Origin: Schizochytrium sp. TIO01
Lineage: Eukaryota; Sar; Bigyra; Thraustochytrida; Thraustochytriidae
DNA: 64,000 nucleotides
NCBI GenBank assembly: GCA_004764695.1
Contig: SMSO01000025.1
Span: 233,102 to 297,101 of the forward strand
Direction of reading: 5' to 3'
Shown here piece by piece: positions 1-10,400 of the stretch; the first letter of the stretch is position 1, and the number at the start of each line of letters is the position of its first letter. The translations under genes were made by a program, and so were the position numbers. Under the pieces are notes generated by a model. The model searched no databases. It was given only the letters and a program-made list of their open reading frames with translations, and had not been told where the DNA came from.

Positions 1-398
1 TGAGTTGGAGCATCCGTGGGAGCCTGAGTTGGAGCATCAGTAGGTGCCTGAGTTGGAGCATCAGTGGGTGCCTGAGTTGGTGCATCAGTAGGTGCCTGAG
101 TGGGAGCATCAGTGGGTGCCTGAGTGGGAGCATCAGTGGGTGCCTGAGTTGGTGCATCAGTAGGTGCCTGAGTGGGAGCATCAGTGGGTGCCTGAGTTGG
201 AGCATCCGTGGGAGCCTGAGTCGGTGCATCAGTGGGAGCTTGGGTTGGCGCATCAGTAGGTGCCTGAGTTGGCGCATCAGTAGGTGCCTGAGTTGGCGCA
301 TCAGTAGGTGCCTGAGTTGGCGCATCAGTAGGTGCCTGAGTTGGAGCATCAGTAGGTGCCTGAGTTGGAGCATCAGTAGGTGCCTGAGTTGGAGCCAC
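1..398 (-). repeat. 24-bp tandem repeat coding for APTDAPTQ
   Basis: About 16.5 head-to-tail 24-bp units, read on the minus strand as Ala-Pro-Thr-Asp-Ala-Pro-Thr-Gln. Units differ mostly at third positions (Pro and Thr codons), so the peptide is kept while the DNA varies, which points to selection on the protein. It continues past the left edge. Such Thr/Pro linkers are common in secreted, O-glycosylated wall or surface proteins. Confidence 0.92.
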
Positions 399-1563
399 TG
401 TTGGGGCTGGAGTATATTTGGCATCATAAATTGCGAGCTGCGATGTCATTCTTGATCCAGGAAGTGAGTTCGAGACAGAGTTCCGAATCCACTTCTCATA
501 GTATGAGATCTGAGTATATACTCTCATGCCAGAATTTTGAAGTTTACCCTGATCTGTAAGACCAACAATTAATGGTACCATTTGACCACTGATTTCAACA
601 GACACGTAAAGAGGGTTACCGTAAGTTGGATCAGTATCCTTAGGACCATTGACACAAAGAGCATTCGTTTCATTAAGAAACGAGGGTTTTGCTGAAGGCA
701 ACATCATTCGAACTCTTGCTGTTTCCTTTGAAGCACGAATCAAAGCCATTACTAATATCGGATTCAGCAACGACCACAGTACCTAGGCCATCTTCACTGC
801 TGTAGTCCAACGCTTGTGCAACGGTTTTAGAATCATCTGACGTTGCCCATTTACCTCCAGCAAAGATTGCCACAGAGGGCATGTGCTCAACCTGTTTCTT
901 AATTGTAATCAAGGCGATATCACTCTCAGCAAACGTGCAAGTCGAAGTGGGCGCAGAGTATTCGGGATGGCTCTGAATTGAACTGTTGCTACTATTAAAC
1001 GTAAAGTAGGTGGTATCTGTACTATCGTCTCCAGGGTTAGAGGTGTCGTGATTTGTTCTAGGGTGCCAAAAAAAATGGTGAAAATACTTCCACCAGTCGT
1101 TACTGGAGGAAGGAGATGATGAAGGGGCTACCGGAGATGAATCCCAGCTGGTGGTGGGAGATGACGAAGGGGCTACCGGAGATGAATCCCAGCTGGTGGT
1201 GGGAGACTCCGTAGTAGGCATGGGTTGGTTGGAAAGAGGGTGGCTGTTAGAGTTGTTGACGTAAACAACGATCTCGCTGGCATTAAAGCTATTTTTAGTC
1301 AACTCTGCGAGGCATGTAGTAGAACTCAAGATGAAGTGATAATCATCTTGAGAATAGATGTAAATACCAGCACATACTGTACTGGAATCTTCATTCGAGA
1401 GCTTGAACATCCATTCTGGAGGTGAGGTAGCAAAATCGCTGCTGGATCTTAGAGCGCGGTTATGATTGATCGAGACTGTATCATTAGCCTCGGCACGAGC
1501 GAGTACAACTGTGCTGAGCAGAAGCACAAGGATGGAGGGGTGTAACATTTTCAGAGTGTTCAT
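1..1563 (-). CDS. Secreted trypsin-like (S1) pseudo-protease with Thr/Pro-rich tail, partial, one frameshift
   Basis: ATG at 1563 is followed by a signal peptide (residues 1-25, hydrophobic core ILVLLLSTVVLA). An S1-like fold follows: VCAG near residue 64, FILSSTTC where proteases have LTAAHC, and SDIALITI where they have the Asp strand. A TAA lies at 673-675, but after a +1 step the S1 C-terminus continues: LCVNG, a GNPL remnant of GDSGGPL, and MRVYTQISYYEKWI. His and Ser of the triad are therefore replaced and only Asp remains. The IVGG activation site is also missing, so it should not cleave peptides. A 15-residue Ser/Pro repeat and a Trp/His-rich stretch interrupt the domain between the His and Asp sites. 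The C-terminus is at least 16 copies of APTDAPTQ and leaves the window, so the true end is unknown. Oomycete glucanase-inhibitor proteins are inactive S1 homologues of this kind; a similar role is inference only. Confidence 0.75.
1112..1201 (-). repeat. Two 45-bp in-frame tandem units inside the protease homologue
   Basis: Positions 1112-1156 and 1157-1201 are almost identical. They encode two copies of a 15-residue unit beginning TTSWDSSPVAP. The repeat sits in the low-complexity insert between the positions of the catalytic His and Asp. Confidence 0.9.
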
Positions 1564-4522
1564 CCTTGAGCTACCCTTGTTGTGCTGGGCGGAGACGATA
1601 CGGGTTTGCTGAAGCTCTCGTCGAAGCGTCAGGTTGAAAGTTACTTACGGCTCTTTACATCTCTCTCTAAAACCCTCTCTACCTCTCTCTTTTACTCATC
1701 AACACCATTTGGTACTTGAACAATCGTACCAAGGCCTACCTTACATGGAGCAACATGCCCTTTCTTTGATGAAGAGGTATGATCTTATGCGTATATGAAC
1801 TTATTTAAGCTCCTATACATCAATATCTGGAAGTTCACTTTGAGGCTGAAATATCTCCACAATCTAATTTGACATCTCTCGTGAGACAAACTCAAGGAGG
1901 ATAATAATGTTACATCACCTCGCCCTCGCTAGGAGATGTACACCTTGTGAAGTTAGCTAGCTTCACAAACGCCACATTGAATTACTGGCTTTCAATATGT
2001 TGCTCGCTTCTAGTATTCTCTAGTGCCCTGTTGGCTTCATTTAGCATACTATGATTAAAAATTGATTTTGGAATGCCTGTGTGTGTCTGCTATCCTATGT
2101 GTGTCCGAAATACCCTTCTTGTCGGGAAGGGATTAGAGTCAGGATATTCTAACCTATCCTGCTGAATATTGTCATGGTGGAGTCCCTGGTGGCTACCGAT
2201 GCCTGTCGGTGCCTGCTGAAGTATCTCCGTCCCCCTAGCTTCAGCTCAATCTCAACCCAGACCTCTTCTCTTTGCTAAACTCCCATCTTCCAGAAAGCAT
2301 CACTGCCCACCCTCCATTTAAGAGGTTTGCTTTAGATTTACCAAACTCCATTTTCTTAAGGGAGGCCTCCTCAAAAAGCAAGCTTACCACCTGTTCTTAT
2401 GAACAACTACGCATTGCAGACTCGTTTGCAATATCTTTCTTCGCCCGTGGCACCTCTCCATCTCATCGTAGCGTGACATTGGAGTCTCCATGTCGGTTTT
2501 CACCAAAATCGACCGCCCCTGCTCCCTCTACGATTTCTGATAGATTAGTGTTAGGGACCGAAGCGTAATGTCCCCAGTGTTGGTCATTCAAAGCCGGTCA
2601 GAGATGAAGTAGTCTGGGCAGACTGGACGATGATTGCTGCAGTTCAGGGTGCTGGTACTAGTAAATTGGGTCCTTTGGAGGTACCAAGTGTAGTGAATCA
2701 TCTCCCATGGTGACTTTCTCGGACTTTAGGTCGTGCGATATGTCGCTGACGCGCGGGACTTTGCGTTGCCCTGACCTCTGAAGAGGGCTCGGGGCACTTG
2801 CATTTGCTCTCGAGGTTGCAGCGTCGGAAGTGCAAATTGTCGGAAGTGGCAAGATTCTTTCCCTGAGTCGGAAGCGAACAAATCGGCACAATCTTAGGAA
2901 GAAGTCTTTTGATAGGCAACATCCCCCCCGCTCGGCTCATGTATTCAAGAGCTTAAGAAGAATCTGAACGTTATTCGTATAGTGAACAACATAGAATCTA
3001 CAGAGGCGAGATTAAGCATTGACAGCAAGACTATTGTTGCTTCATACAATGCACGACATATTTCAACTGTTCTTAGATTTTCTCATGGCTTCTTGCATTG
3101 TTACATTGGTACTTCTTTTCTTTCATTCGAGAGCAATATGCAAACGAAAGTACCGCTTTAAGTATGTTTTCAAACCAAGCATCAACGCGGAGGAACGGAA
3201 GACCTTTTATTTAATTTTAAAAAAAGATAGGGAAGAGCACAATTATTCGATCCTAGATCACCACCTTCAAACAAATATTCCATGTCTCGGACTCGGGAGA
3301 TAACTAAAGACACCAGTGGCTGAAAGGCATATATAGCAAGTGCTTTAGGATACAGATCGGGTACCGAGGCGCGGAGGAGCAATTCAAGCAAACTTCAGAT
3401 GTTAATATATACCAACAGTGAAAAACACTGCTAAGATTTCTCCTAATCACATTAATGATGGGCGTACTGATTCTAGTCAAAGTGAGCAAAAAATGTCCCA
3501 TTCCCCAGCGGGGACAGAGGAGAAGCAGAGTCTGCAAAAAAAATTGAAATGATGTGTTCCAACTATGTGGAGATTGTTTCGAAATTGAAAAAAATCTAAC
3601 GTGCGGCAGTCAATTGATAACAACTTGAAGAGCTGGTGCTAAAATTCAACTTCCAGGGTTCAACACATTTGGATGCTTGGGATGAGCAGTGTGGATATTT
3701 CATCGTAACCATATAGAAACAGGTATTGTTGCTCGAAGAGAAGACGTGTATTTTTTAAGATATCATCTTCAAGATACCTTCGACCAAGATTGTCACAAAC
3801 TTTAATGCGCGGGAATCGCACGTCTTCGAATCAGGCTAGAATAAGACTTTAGTGATCTATGTAACTAGGCCTGACATGAAAATCATAATGTCCCCAAGAA
3901 CTTGCATGCTTCCAAATGGGACTTTTTAAAGTCACGGACGGGACTTTGGAATTAATTTTGATAAAACAAAACTCATTCGTCATATAAAAGTGGAATGTAA
4001 CGAGGAAAGTAAAAGAGTACCATAATTTCAGGCGTTCAAACATACTAAAGTAGAATGGATGGGAGTTGTTGAGGACGTCTTGCTCATCACATTTCAACGC
4101 AGCTGAAGTATTGTAGCTACTGGTCGCTTGGAGAGAGTAAAGGACGCGAAATGCAACTGGAAAGCTGAAGTATATCACACCTACTTACCTGCATAATAAT
4201 TATGGTTATAGGCATGGATCATAAACGTAAAAACTCAGATTCTGAATTTAGCTGCATGTTGCAAGCGAATAAAGTGCTGTTTGGATCATTTCACAACAAG
4301 AGGGAATAAAGATTAAGAGACTCAGCACAGTAATAAGTATGCATGTAAGAGCAAGAGCATCAAGAATTCAAACATAAGAGGGTGAATGCTTACTCACAAG
4401 TAGAAAAAAAAGAAAGAATCTGTCAACTTCTAAATTCAATTTTCTTTATGATATAAGTCTCTTTCTGCAAGACTTGCGCGGTGACGTAGTCGGTTATGCC
4501 AGTATCGAAATGATGCAACTGG
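1564..4522. other. Intergenic, no supported gene
   Basis: Holds the promoter side of the protease homologue (CT-rich near 1650-1690). The 2.2-2.9 kb part is more GC-rich and has open frames on both strands, but they begin with non-ATG codons and match nothing recognised; it could be a decayed gene or element. The frames at 3.0-4.2 kb are short and AT-rich. Nothing here can be called. Confidence 0.5.
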
Positions 4523-5905
4523 TTAGGCATGTTCCCTCTCTGTCTTAATACCTGAGCTGGACTGTTCGCGTTCTTGTTCCTCTGGTGCCTGAATTCTAGC
4601 CTCCAACGAAACAATGTTCTGTTGACATTCTTTGATCTTTTCCGTCGTTTCAATCTTCTCATTGTTGGTAGAAATATATTGCTGAATCTGAAATTGAAGT
4701 TTTTCAATATCGCTCAACTTGACTTTAGCAGAGCTTTTACCATCATCAGACGTAAGACCTGTAAATTCTACATCTTGATCGGCGATATGGTCGTGCTTCT
4801 TAGAATGTGCAACATAAACTTTGCGATCGGGGAAGCCGTGTTTCTTCTTACTGCCATTTGTCATTTTGTGTGAGAGAACGAGCGTCAGATGCGAACCAAG
4901 ATCCGCAATTGTATAGGTCCTTTGGCGTTTGTTTAACAAATCCAACAGTTCTTGCAATGCAAGAGGTGCCTCTTGCAGAGTACACATTATGCCAACATAA
5001 GCCTGTACTTGCGTACCTTGGGGCAAACAGTCGAGACGAAAGTCTCCTTTTTCACCACCCATGAGCTTGAGGTGCAAATTTTCACTTGTGACAATCTGAA
5101 AAAGTGCCACCCGTGACATCAGAAGCACGGAACTCTCATTGCTCACTTCAATTAAGGAGTTGAGAGCAACACTGTTTTCCCCGTCTTTGAACATTTTTAA
5201 AAGAGGAGACCCATTGAAGATAAAGAACCCCCGGTCCGTTACCTGATCCTGCTGAAAAATCTTCAATTTGCTAAAATTGTCTTCAGTATGAATCTTGGCC
5301 TTATCTTCATCGGCTCTCAATTTCTCCATACGCTTCATCTCTGTTGACAGCTGGGCATGTCTATTAGCCTTCCTGTTCGCCTCTTCTGTCCGCGCCTCGG
5401 CTGCCTCGATTCTCTTTTGCAGCTTTTTCACTTGTTTATCGCGTGACATTATTTTGTTTCTAAGCACCTCAGCAATCTTTCTATCCGATTCGAGGTCAGA
5501 CCTCATCTTCTGAAGAGATTCGCACGATTGTTGAGATTCTTTGATCTCAATATCATACATTGCTTTCCATGTCTTTATCTCCGCGTCCTTGGTCTGTACC
5601 TTCTTGTTTAACTCTTCTATTTCTGCCTGCTTTTCTTGAACCATCATTTCCAAGACCCTTATCTTCGCGTCCTTGGATTGACCTTCTTCGTTGTGCAAGC
5701 CACCCAGCCCACTCGACTCGTCCGAAGGCTGGCTGCTGTCTCTATCATTAGTGATAAGTGAGCCAGTTTGGTCATTTGCAGAGTCGTCTTCACCGCTTGG
5801 CTGCTCCAGATTACTCTCCTCATCGTCCTGGTGCTGCCTTCTGCGAGGACCGCAGCGGGAATTGCTGCGCAGTGTCCTCCCGTTGCTCTCCCCTCGAGAT
5901 CCCAT
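4523..5905 (-). CDS. Unrecognised coiled-coil protein (460 aa)
   Basis: ATG at 5905 opens a 460-codon frame. Residues 1-70 are polar, Ser/Asp/Glu-rich and probably disordered. Residues about 75-215 form a long coiled coil with heptad-like Glu/Lys/Leu spacing (repeated KDAEI, EELNKK, KKLQKR). Residues about 230-390 look globular, mixing hydrophobic strands with motifs such as GFFIFNGSP and LGSHLTLVLSH. A second coil spans about 395-445. No signal peptide or membrane segment is seen. I do not recognise the central domain. The architecture suits a scaffold or adaptor, but that is inference. A (GAA)n tract lies directly before the start codon. Confidence 0.75.
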   Translation of the reverse strand: MGSRGESNGRTLRSNSRCGPRRRQHQDDEESNLEQPSGEDDSANDQTGSLITNDRDSSQPSDESSGLGGLHNEEGQSKDAKIRVLEMMVQEKQAEIEELNKKVQTKDAEIKTWKAMYDIEIKESQQSCESLQKMRSDLESDRKIAEVLRNKIMSRDKQVKKLQKRIEAAEARTEEANRKANRHAQLSTEMKRMEKLRADEDKAKIHTEDNFSKLKIFQQDQVTDRGFFIFNGSPLLKMFKDGENSVALNSLIEVSNESSVLLMSRVALFQIVTSENLHLKLMGGEKGDFRLDCLPQGTQVQAYVGIMCTLQEAPLALQELLDLLNKRQRTYTIADLGSHLTLVLSHKMTNGSKKKHGFPDRKVYVAHSKKHDHIADQDVEFTGLTSDDGKSSAKVKLSDIEKLQFQIQQYISTNNEKIETTEKIKECQQNIVSLEARIQAPEEQEREQSSSGIKTEREHA

Positions 5906-5908
5906 GAT

Positions 5909-5944
5909 CTTCTTCTTCTTCTTCTTCTTCTTCTTCTTCTTCTT
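5909..5944. repeat. (CTT)n microsatellite abutting a start codon
   Basis: About twelve CTT triplets, ending only a few bases before the ATG of the coiled-coil gene on the minus strand. In the mRNA this is a purine (GAA)n tract in the leader, so length changes could affect initiation. Confidence 0.95.
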
Positions 5945-6032
5945 GAGAAGTGCGCACTGCTCTAGCTAAAACTAGCTCGGTTTGCTTTCGGTCTGCTTCC
6001 GAGGCGCGAAGTTTTGTTTTTGCGCAGCGGTC

Positions 6033-6104
6033 GGAGAAGTCTTCAACAGTTCAAGCAGGAGTGGTTATGGAGAAGTCTTCGACAGTTCAAGCAGGAGCGG
6101 TTAC
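6033..6104. repeat. 36-bp tandem duplication
   Basis: Two nearly identical 36-bp units, offset exactly 36 bp, with a few substitutions. They lie in the spacer upstream of the coiled-coil gene. No function is evident. Confidence 0.85.
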
Positions 6105-7492
6105 TGCATTACGCAATCTTAGTCATTCTTAGTCTACGTTTGCGCGACACCAGAGCGTTCCAAGCGCATGTTCCTTAAAGCTAACGTCGGCCTATGCCGC
6201 AATACCAGGTCGGCAGTTGCACGCCCCGCAATAGATGATTACCCTCAGTCAGTTGAAGCTAGCCAGCGGCTCCTTATCGGAAATGCTCCACAGACGCTCC
6301 AGGGCATTCCAGGATCCTCCCTGCCTTCTTCCTCGTGCTCTCTAGTCCTTTCCCGTCTCCCCCCAAGCTGCACTTCAGGTCGTCTTCGCCCCGCGCTTCG
6401 AAGCTTCAACCCGTCTCGATCAGTCAGTCTTCAAGCCCTTTCCCCCTGAAAGTTGTTTTTGAGAGCGCCCCTGCCTCCCACTGCAATCCCTCAGAGACAG
6501 TGTTCTGAAAGGGCGCTTCTAAAAGTTTTTCACAAAAACTTTACCCTTAGCGTACCCACCTAACCTATACCCTAGTCTTGCCCATGGTGGAAGCCCCAGT
6601 GTGGCGGCCCTGCCCAAAGCGCTGGCACTGCTCGAAGCGACTCAGACTTCGCGGAGACCATCGCGAACGTCGCGTCGCGAGGGTTTTCTCTGGGCGGCAC
6701 AAGTCGCCGCGTGCCCCAGTTGAGGGGTTTCGAACTTCGAATTCCTCGCCAGCAAGCAGCGGCCCGAGGCAGCTGGAAGAGGCACGCTGCGAAAAGGCGG
6801 CGGCGGCGAGGCTTTCGGGAGCGGGAACCGCCTCCTCGTGGCGCGCGACGAGAGGCGAGCGATTGCGGAGGCCAAGAAAAGGTCGCAGACTGCCTCGAAG
6901 CAGGGCGTTCGAAATTCGAACGGCACGGTCCAGAGCAGACGACCGGCGCGTCGAGAGGGGGCACCCTGCGAGACCGTCCATCCTTCACGCCGCGCTCCTG
7001 CAAAGAGGGAACTCGGGCTGCGGCCGTGGCGAAAGGCGCAGCGGAGCGACGGAAGACGAGGCGCGCTGCAGACCAAGCTTGGCAAACGGAGGAGAGGGAG
7101 GGAGGAAAGCAGGCGCTCTGGCAGACGAACTTGCGCGAGCAAGGACTAACTTACTCCGGGAAACCGGCAGCACGCCCTGCTAGAGGTCGAGCGTTGACGG
7201 GCTGCGAGAGCGGTGTGCAACCGCCGCGCCAGCTCAGCACGGACAGCGTAAGGACTGGAGAGGAATCCTAACTGTAGGCTACCTGTAGGACTTCCAGAGG
7301 CTGTAGGGGTCTGTCTGTGTGTCAGAGGGAGGTACCAGGTAGTAGTACAAGAAAGGAAGAAGTGAAATTGGCTCGAAACTGAAGCTTTCGGTCGCAGGAG
7401 CAAAACAGGATTCGAAGCGAAGACGGCAACGAGGCGAGAACAGAGGCTGGCTGCACGCACTTGAGGGAATACATTGGCAAGGCCTCTTGGAG

Positions 7493-10400
7493 ATGGGGAG
7501 ACCCAGGCGGAAGAAAGCGGCTGATCGCTCCGAGCGCTTGAGCAGCTCGCCGTGCCGCGGAACCGAAGACGAGCCAGCTCGTTTTACTGACGCAGCGGTT
7601 GAGCAACTACAGGCGTTTCGAGAAGGCTGCGAGAGCTATTATGATGCCTTGTCAGATGTGTTACAGACGCTGAGTAGTATATTTGATAAGCCTTCATCGC
7701 TTGAGCTATGCCCGGATCCATGGTGCACGGACCGCGAGGCTGCCAAGCGTGCAAAGGAAACGTGGCTTGAGATCTTGCGTTTCATCGAGAGAGTGTGCCC
7801 ATGCAACGATGACTTCTTAGCAATCAAGTTTCCAGTTTCCATAATTTTGCTCACAAAAGGAATTCGAAGCAACGGAGGAATCTATTCGATTAAGATTTCT
7901 GAGAAAGAAACAGACCAGACTTTCATCAGAGGCTTTAATAAAAGTATGCCCAAGCTCCCGGATGTACTACAAAAGCTCAAGAGTTTGCACAAAGATCTTT
8001 CAGAGCAACGCCTTGCACTTCTGAGCTCTCATTTTACGCAACAACAAGTCAACTTGATACCACCTGCCCCACAACATGTAGCGAAGTATTTTGAGACCTT
8101 TCAAATGACCCTGGAATCCCTGGACGAGGAGATGAGTAAATCCCATGGTGAACAACAAGATCGAAGATCATCATTTGAGACTAGCATGATCTTGGTTGAC
8201 TCCATTGCCGAACGTCATCCGCAAGAGTTTATGCAATACGCTGAAGCTTTTATCAAAAAGTCAAAACTCCATCAGAATGCTACCCCACAAATTGACTTGT
8301 CCAACGTTTGCCAGCAATCTGATACGAAAAGCGCAGTGTGTTGCAATGCAGAGGTCACAGATCAGCTCTTAGAAAAACGAAACTCTTTGCAGCCTTCATC
8401 GAAAACCCTTTATCAGCCTCAGCATATTCTATCAAACAAAATCAGTAATGAGGACTCCAACAACCTCCACGTACACTTTGAAGCTGGAAAAGATTCCTGC
8501 AAAAAGTATGATTTGGTCTCCAGAGTTAAATATAAAGGTGAACTTCCGCAGAATGCATTTCACAGCGTAGAAACAAGTCAGAATGCTGCAAGTCAAGGTA
8601 TAACAAGTCAAGACGCCAAGACTTCTTGCAGCGATCCGAGCCTTTCACTGTTGACAGCAAATACATGTCGGGAGCACAATGATCAACTTGCAAATCAGAA
8701 TACCGAGTCTTTCCAAGCCGAATGTTGCACACAAGCTGTACTTCCCGTATTGTCTCAACCACAAGATAATTTGCAGCACACACCAGCTCTTGCCCTCAAG
8801 TCCTCAAACAAGATTTCAGCCGAGGTAGAAGCTGGGTCAAGTCTAGGCAGCAGTACTTCCACTTCTCATGTACAGAGGACCGAATCTCCTGTACAATCAA
8901 GTTTGGCACTAGAGACTCAAACAAGAAGATCAAACACGAAAGCTTCTAAAACGCTGGCTGGTGCTAACTCTGCGATATCAGTATCGTCGATTCAAACAAG
9001 GAGTAGATGCTTAAACGTGACTAAGCCCTCGGTACTTAAACGTGCTCTCACTGATCTAACCAACCGAGATAAGTCAGTGCCCCACCAACCTGTGCAGGGG
9101 AAGAATGTTTATAGGACAAGCCGGGAAAAGAGAGAAGTTGAAGAATCATCTCTGGAATCGAGGGATTTACAGACACATCAAGAATGCGGTGTTCCTCAAA
9201 TTCAACATCCAAGTAAAACTGCAAGGAATATTCTCCCTGCAGTAGAGGTTAAAGCTCAGGTGGCAATAGAGATGACTGCAAAAACTCAGGTGAAGAAGAA
9301 GATAATTGCCCCTTCAAAGGGCAAAAGAAAAAATTCTGGCCAAGTAACAGCAACAGCAGTAGCAGTAGAACAGGCTCAAGCTGACACGTCTGCATATAAT
9401 GTTGAAGAGAGCAGTGATATCTTACCAGACTTGGAAATTGAGAAATTTCAGACGACCTGTCTTGAAGAATCGCAAAGTAAAACGTCATGTCAACTTCTAG
9501 AGCAACAAGGGCAAGCGAAAACATCGCGTCCTAAAACAAGTGTGCGCACGAGGATAACCATGGAGAAAGAAACACTGGCAGCAGTATCTCAGGCAAGTAT
9601 GTTATCTTGTGATGTTGATTTCGAGGAGCATTGTAGTAGCACGCCAAACTCTGTAAGTATGAAATTGCGAAAGACCAATCTAGAGGTATCGCAGGATAGT
9701 ACGTTGAATCAAGCTCAGGAGCAACAAAAACATACCAAAAAATCACCACCCCAAACAAGAATGCGTACGAGAGGAAGTAAAAAGAAAAGAGAGGCAACAA
9801 CCACAGCTGCGGCAATAGCTAAAGATGAGATATCAACCTGCGTTGACGAGGAACACAACCTTGGAGTATCAGACTCGGCAAATAAGAGATTGAAGTCAAC
9901 CAGTCTTGTGGCATCACAAGGCTCCGCGCCTGCACAGATCTTGGAGCAACAAGAGCCAACGAAGGAGCTGCCCCGTGAAACAAGACAGAGTACAATGGCA
10001 AACAAAAACAAAAAAAAATCGCCACCCCAAACAAGAATGCGTACGAGAGGAAGTAAAAAGAAAAGAGAGGCAACAACCACAGCTGCGGCAATAGCTAAAG
10101 ATGAGATATCAACCTGCGTTGATGAGGAACACAACCTTGGAGTATCAGACTCGGCGACTAAGAGATTGAAGTCAACCAGTCTTGTGGCATCACAGGGCTC
10201 CGCGCCTGCACAAATCTTGGAGCAACAAGAGCCAACGAAGGAACCAACCCGTGAAACAAGACAGAGTACAAGGTCAAACAAGAGAGGGGCGACTACAGCA
10301 GCTAAAGGGAAAATTCTAGTGGCACGTGTTCATGAGGAGAGCGACAATAACGTCACAAACTCGGTACTTGAGAAACTACAGTTGGCCGGTCTTGAGGTAG

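Larger units (their letters stand above)
5906..7492. other. Intergenic with a GC-rich island (about 6.3-7.3 kb)
   Basis: The shared upstream region of two diverging genes. From about 6.55 to 7.25 kb it becomes strongly GC-rich and carries TTCGAA palindromes, for example a perfect 7-bp stem at 6907-6921. Long frames exist on both strands here, but they start with TTG, overlap one another and are Arg/Ala-rich, as expected by chance in GC-rich DNA. A CpG-island-like promoter for the gene at 7493 is plausible. Confidence 0.5.

Noticed and set aside
1-398. CRISPR-like regular repeats
   Set aside because: Units are contiguous 24-mers with no spacers, in a eukaryotic coding region.
240-455. Plus-strand frame of repeated Trp-Arg-Ile-Ser-Arg-Cys
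   Set aside because: It is the antisense reading of the APTDAPTQ-coding repeat, and starts with TTG.
2272-2891. Open frames on both strands near 2.3-2.9 kb
   Set aside because: Non-ATG starts and no recognisable domain; could be an old mobile element, but nothing supports it.
6578-7271. Several overlapping 100-200-codon frames on both strands
   Set aside because: GC-rich DNA lacks stops by chance; frames are Arg/Ala-rich and begin with TTG or similar codons.
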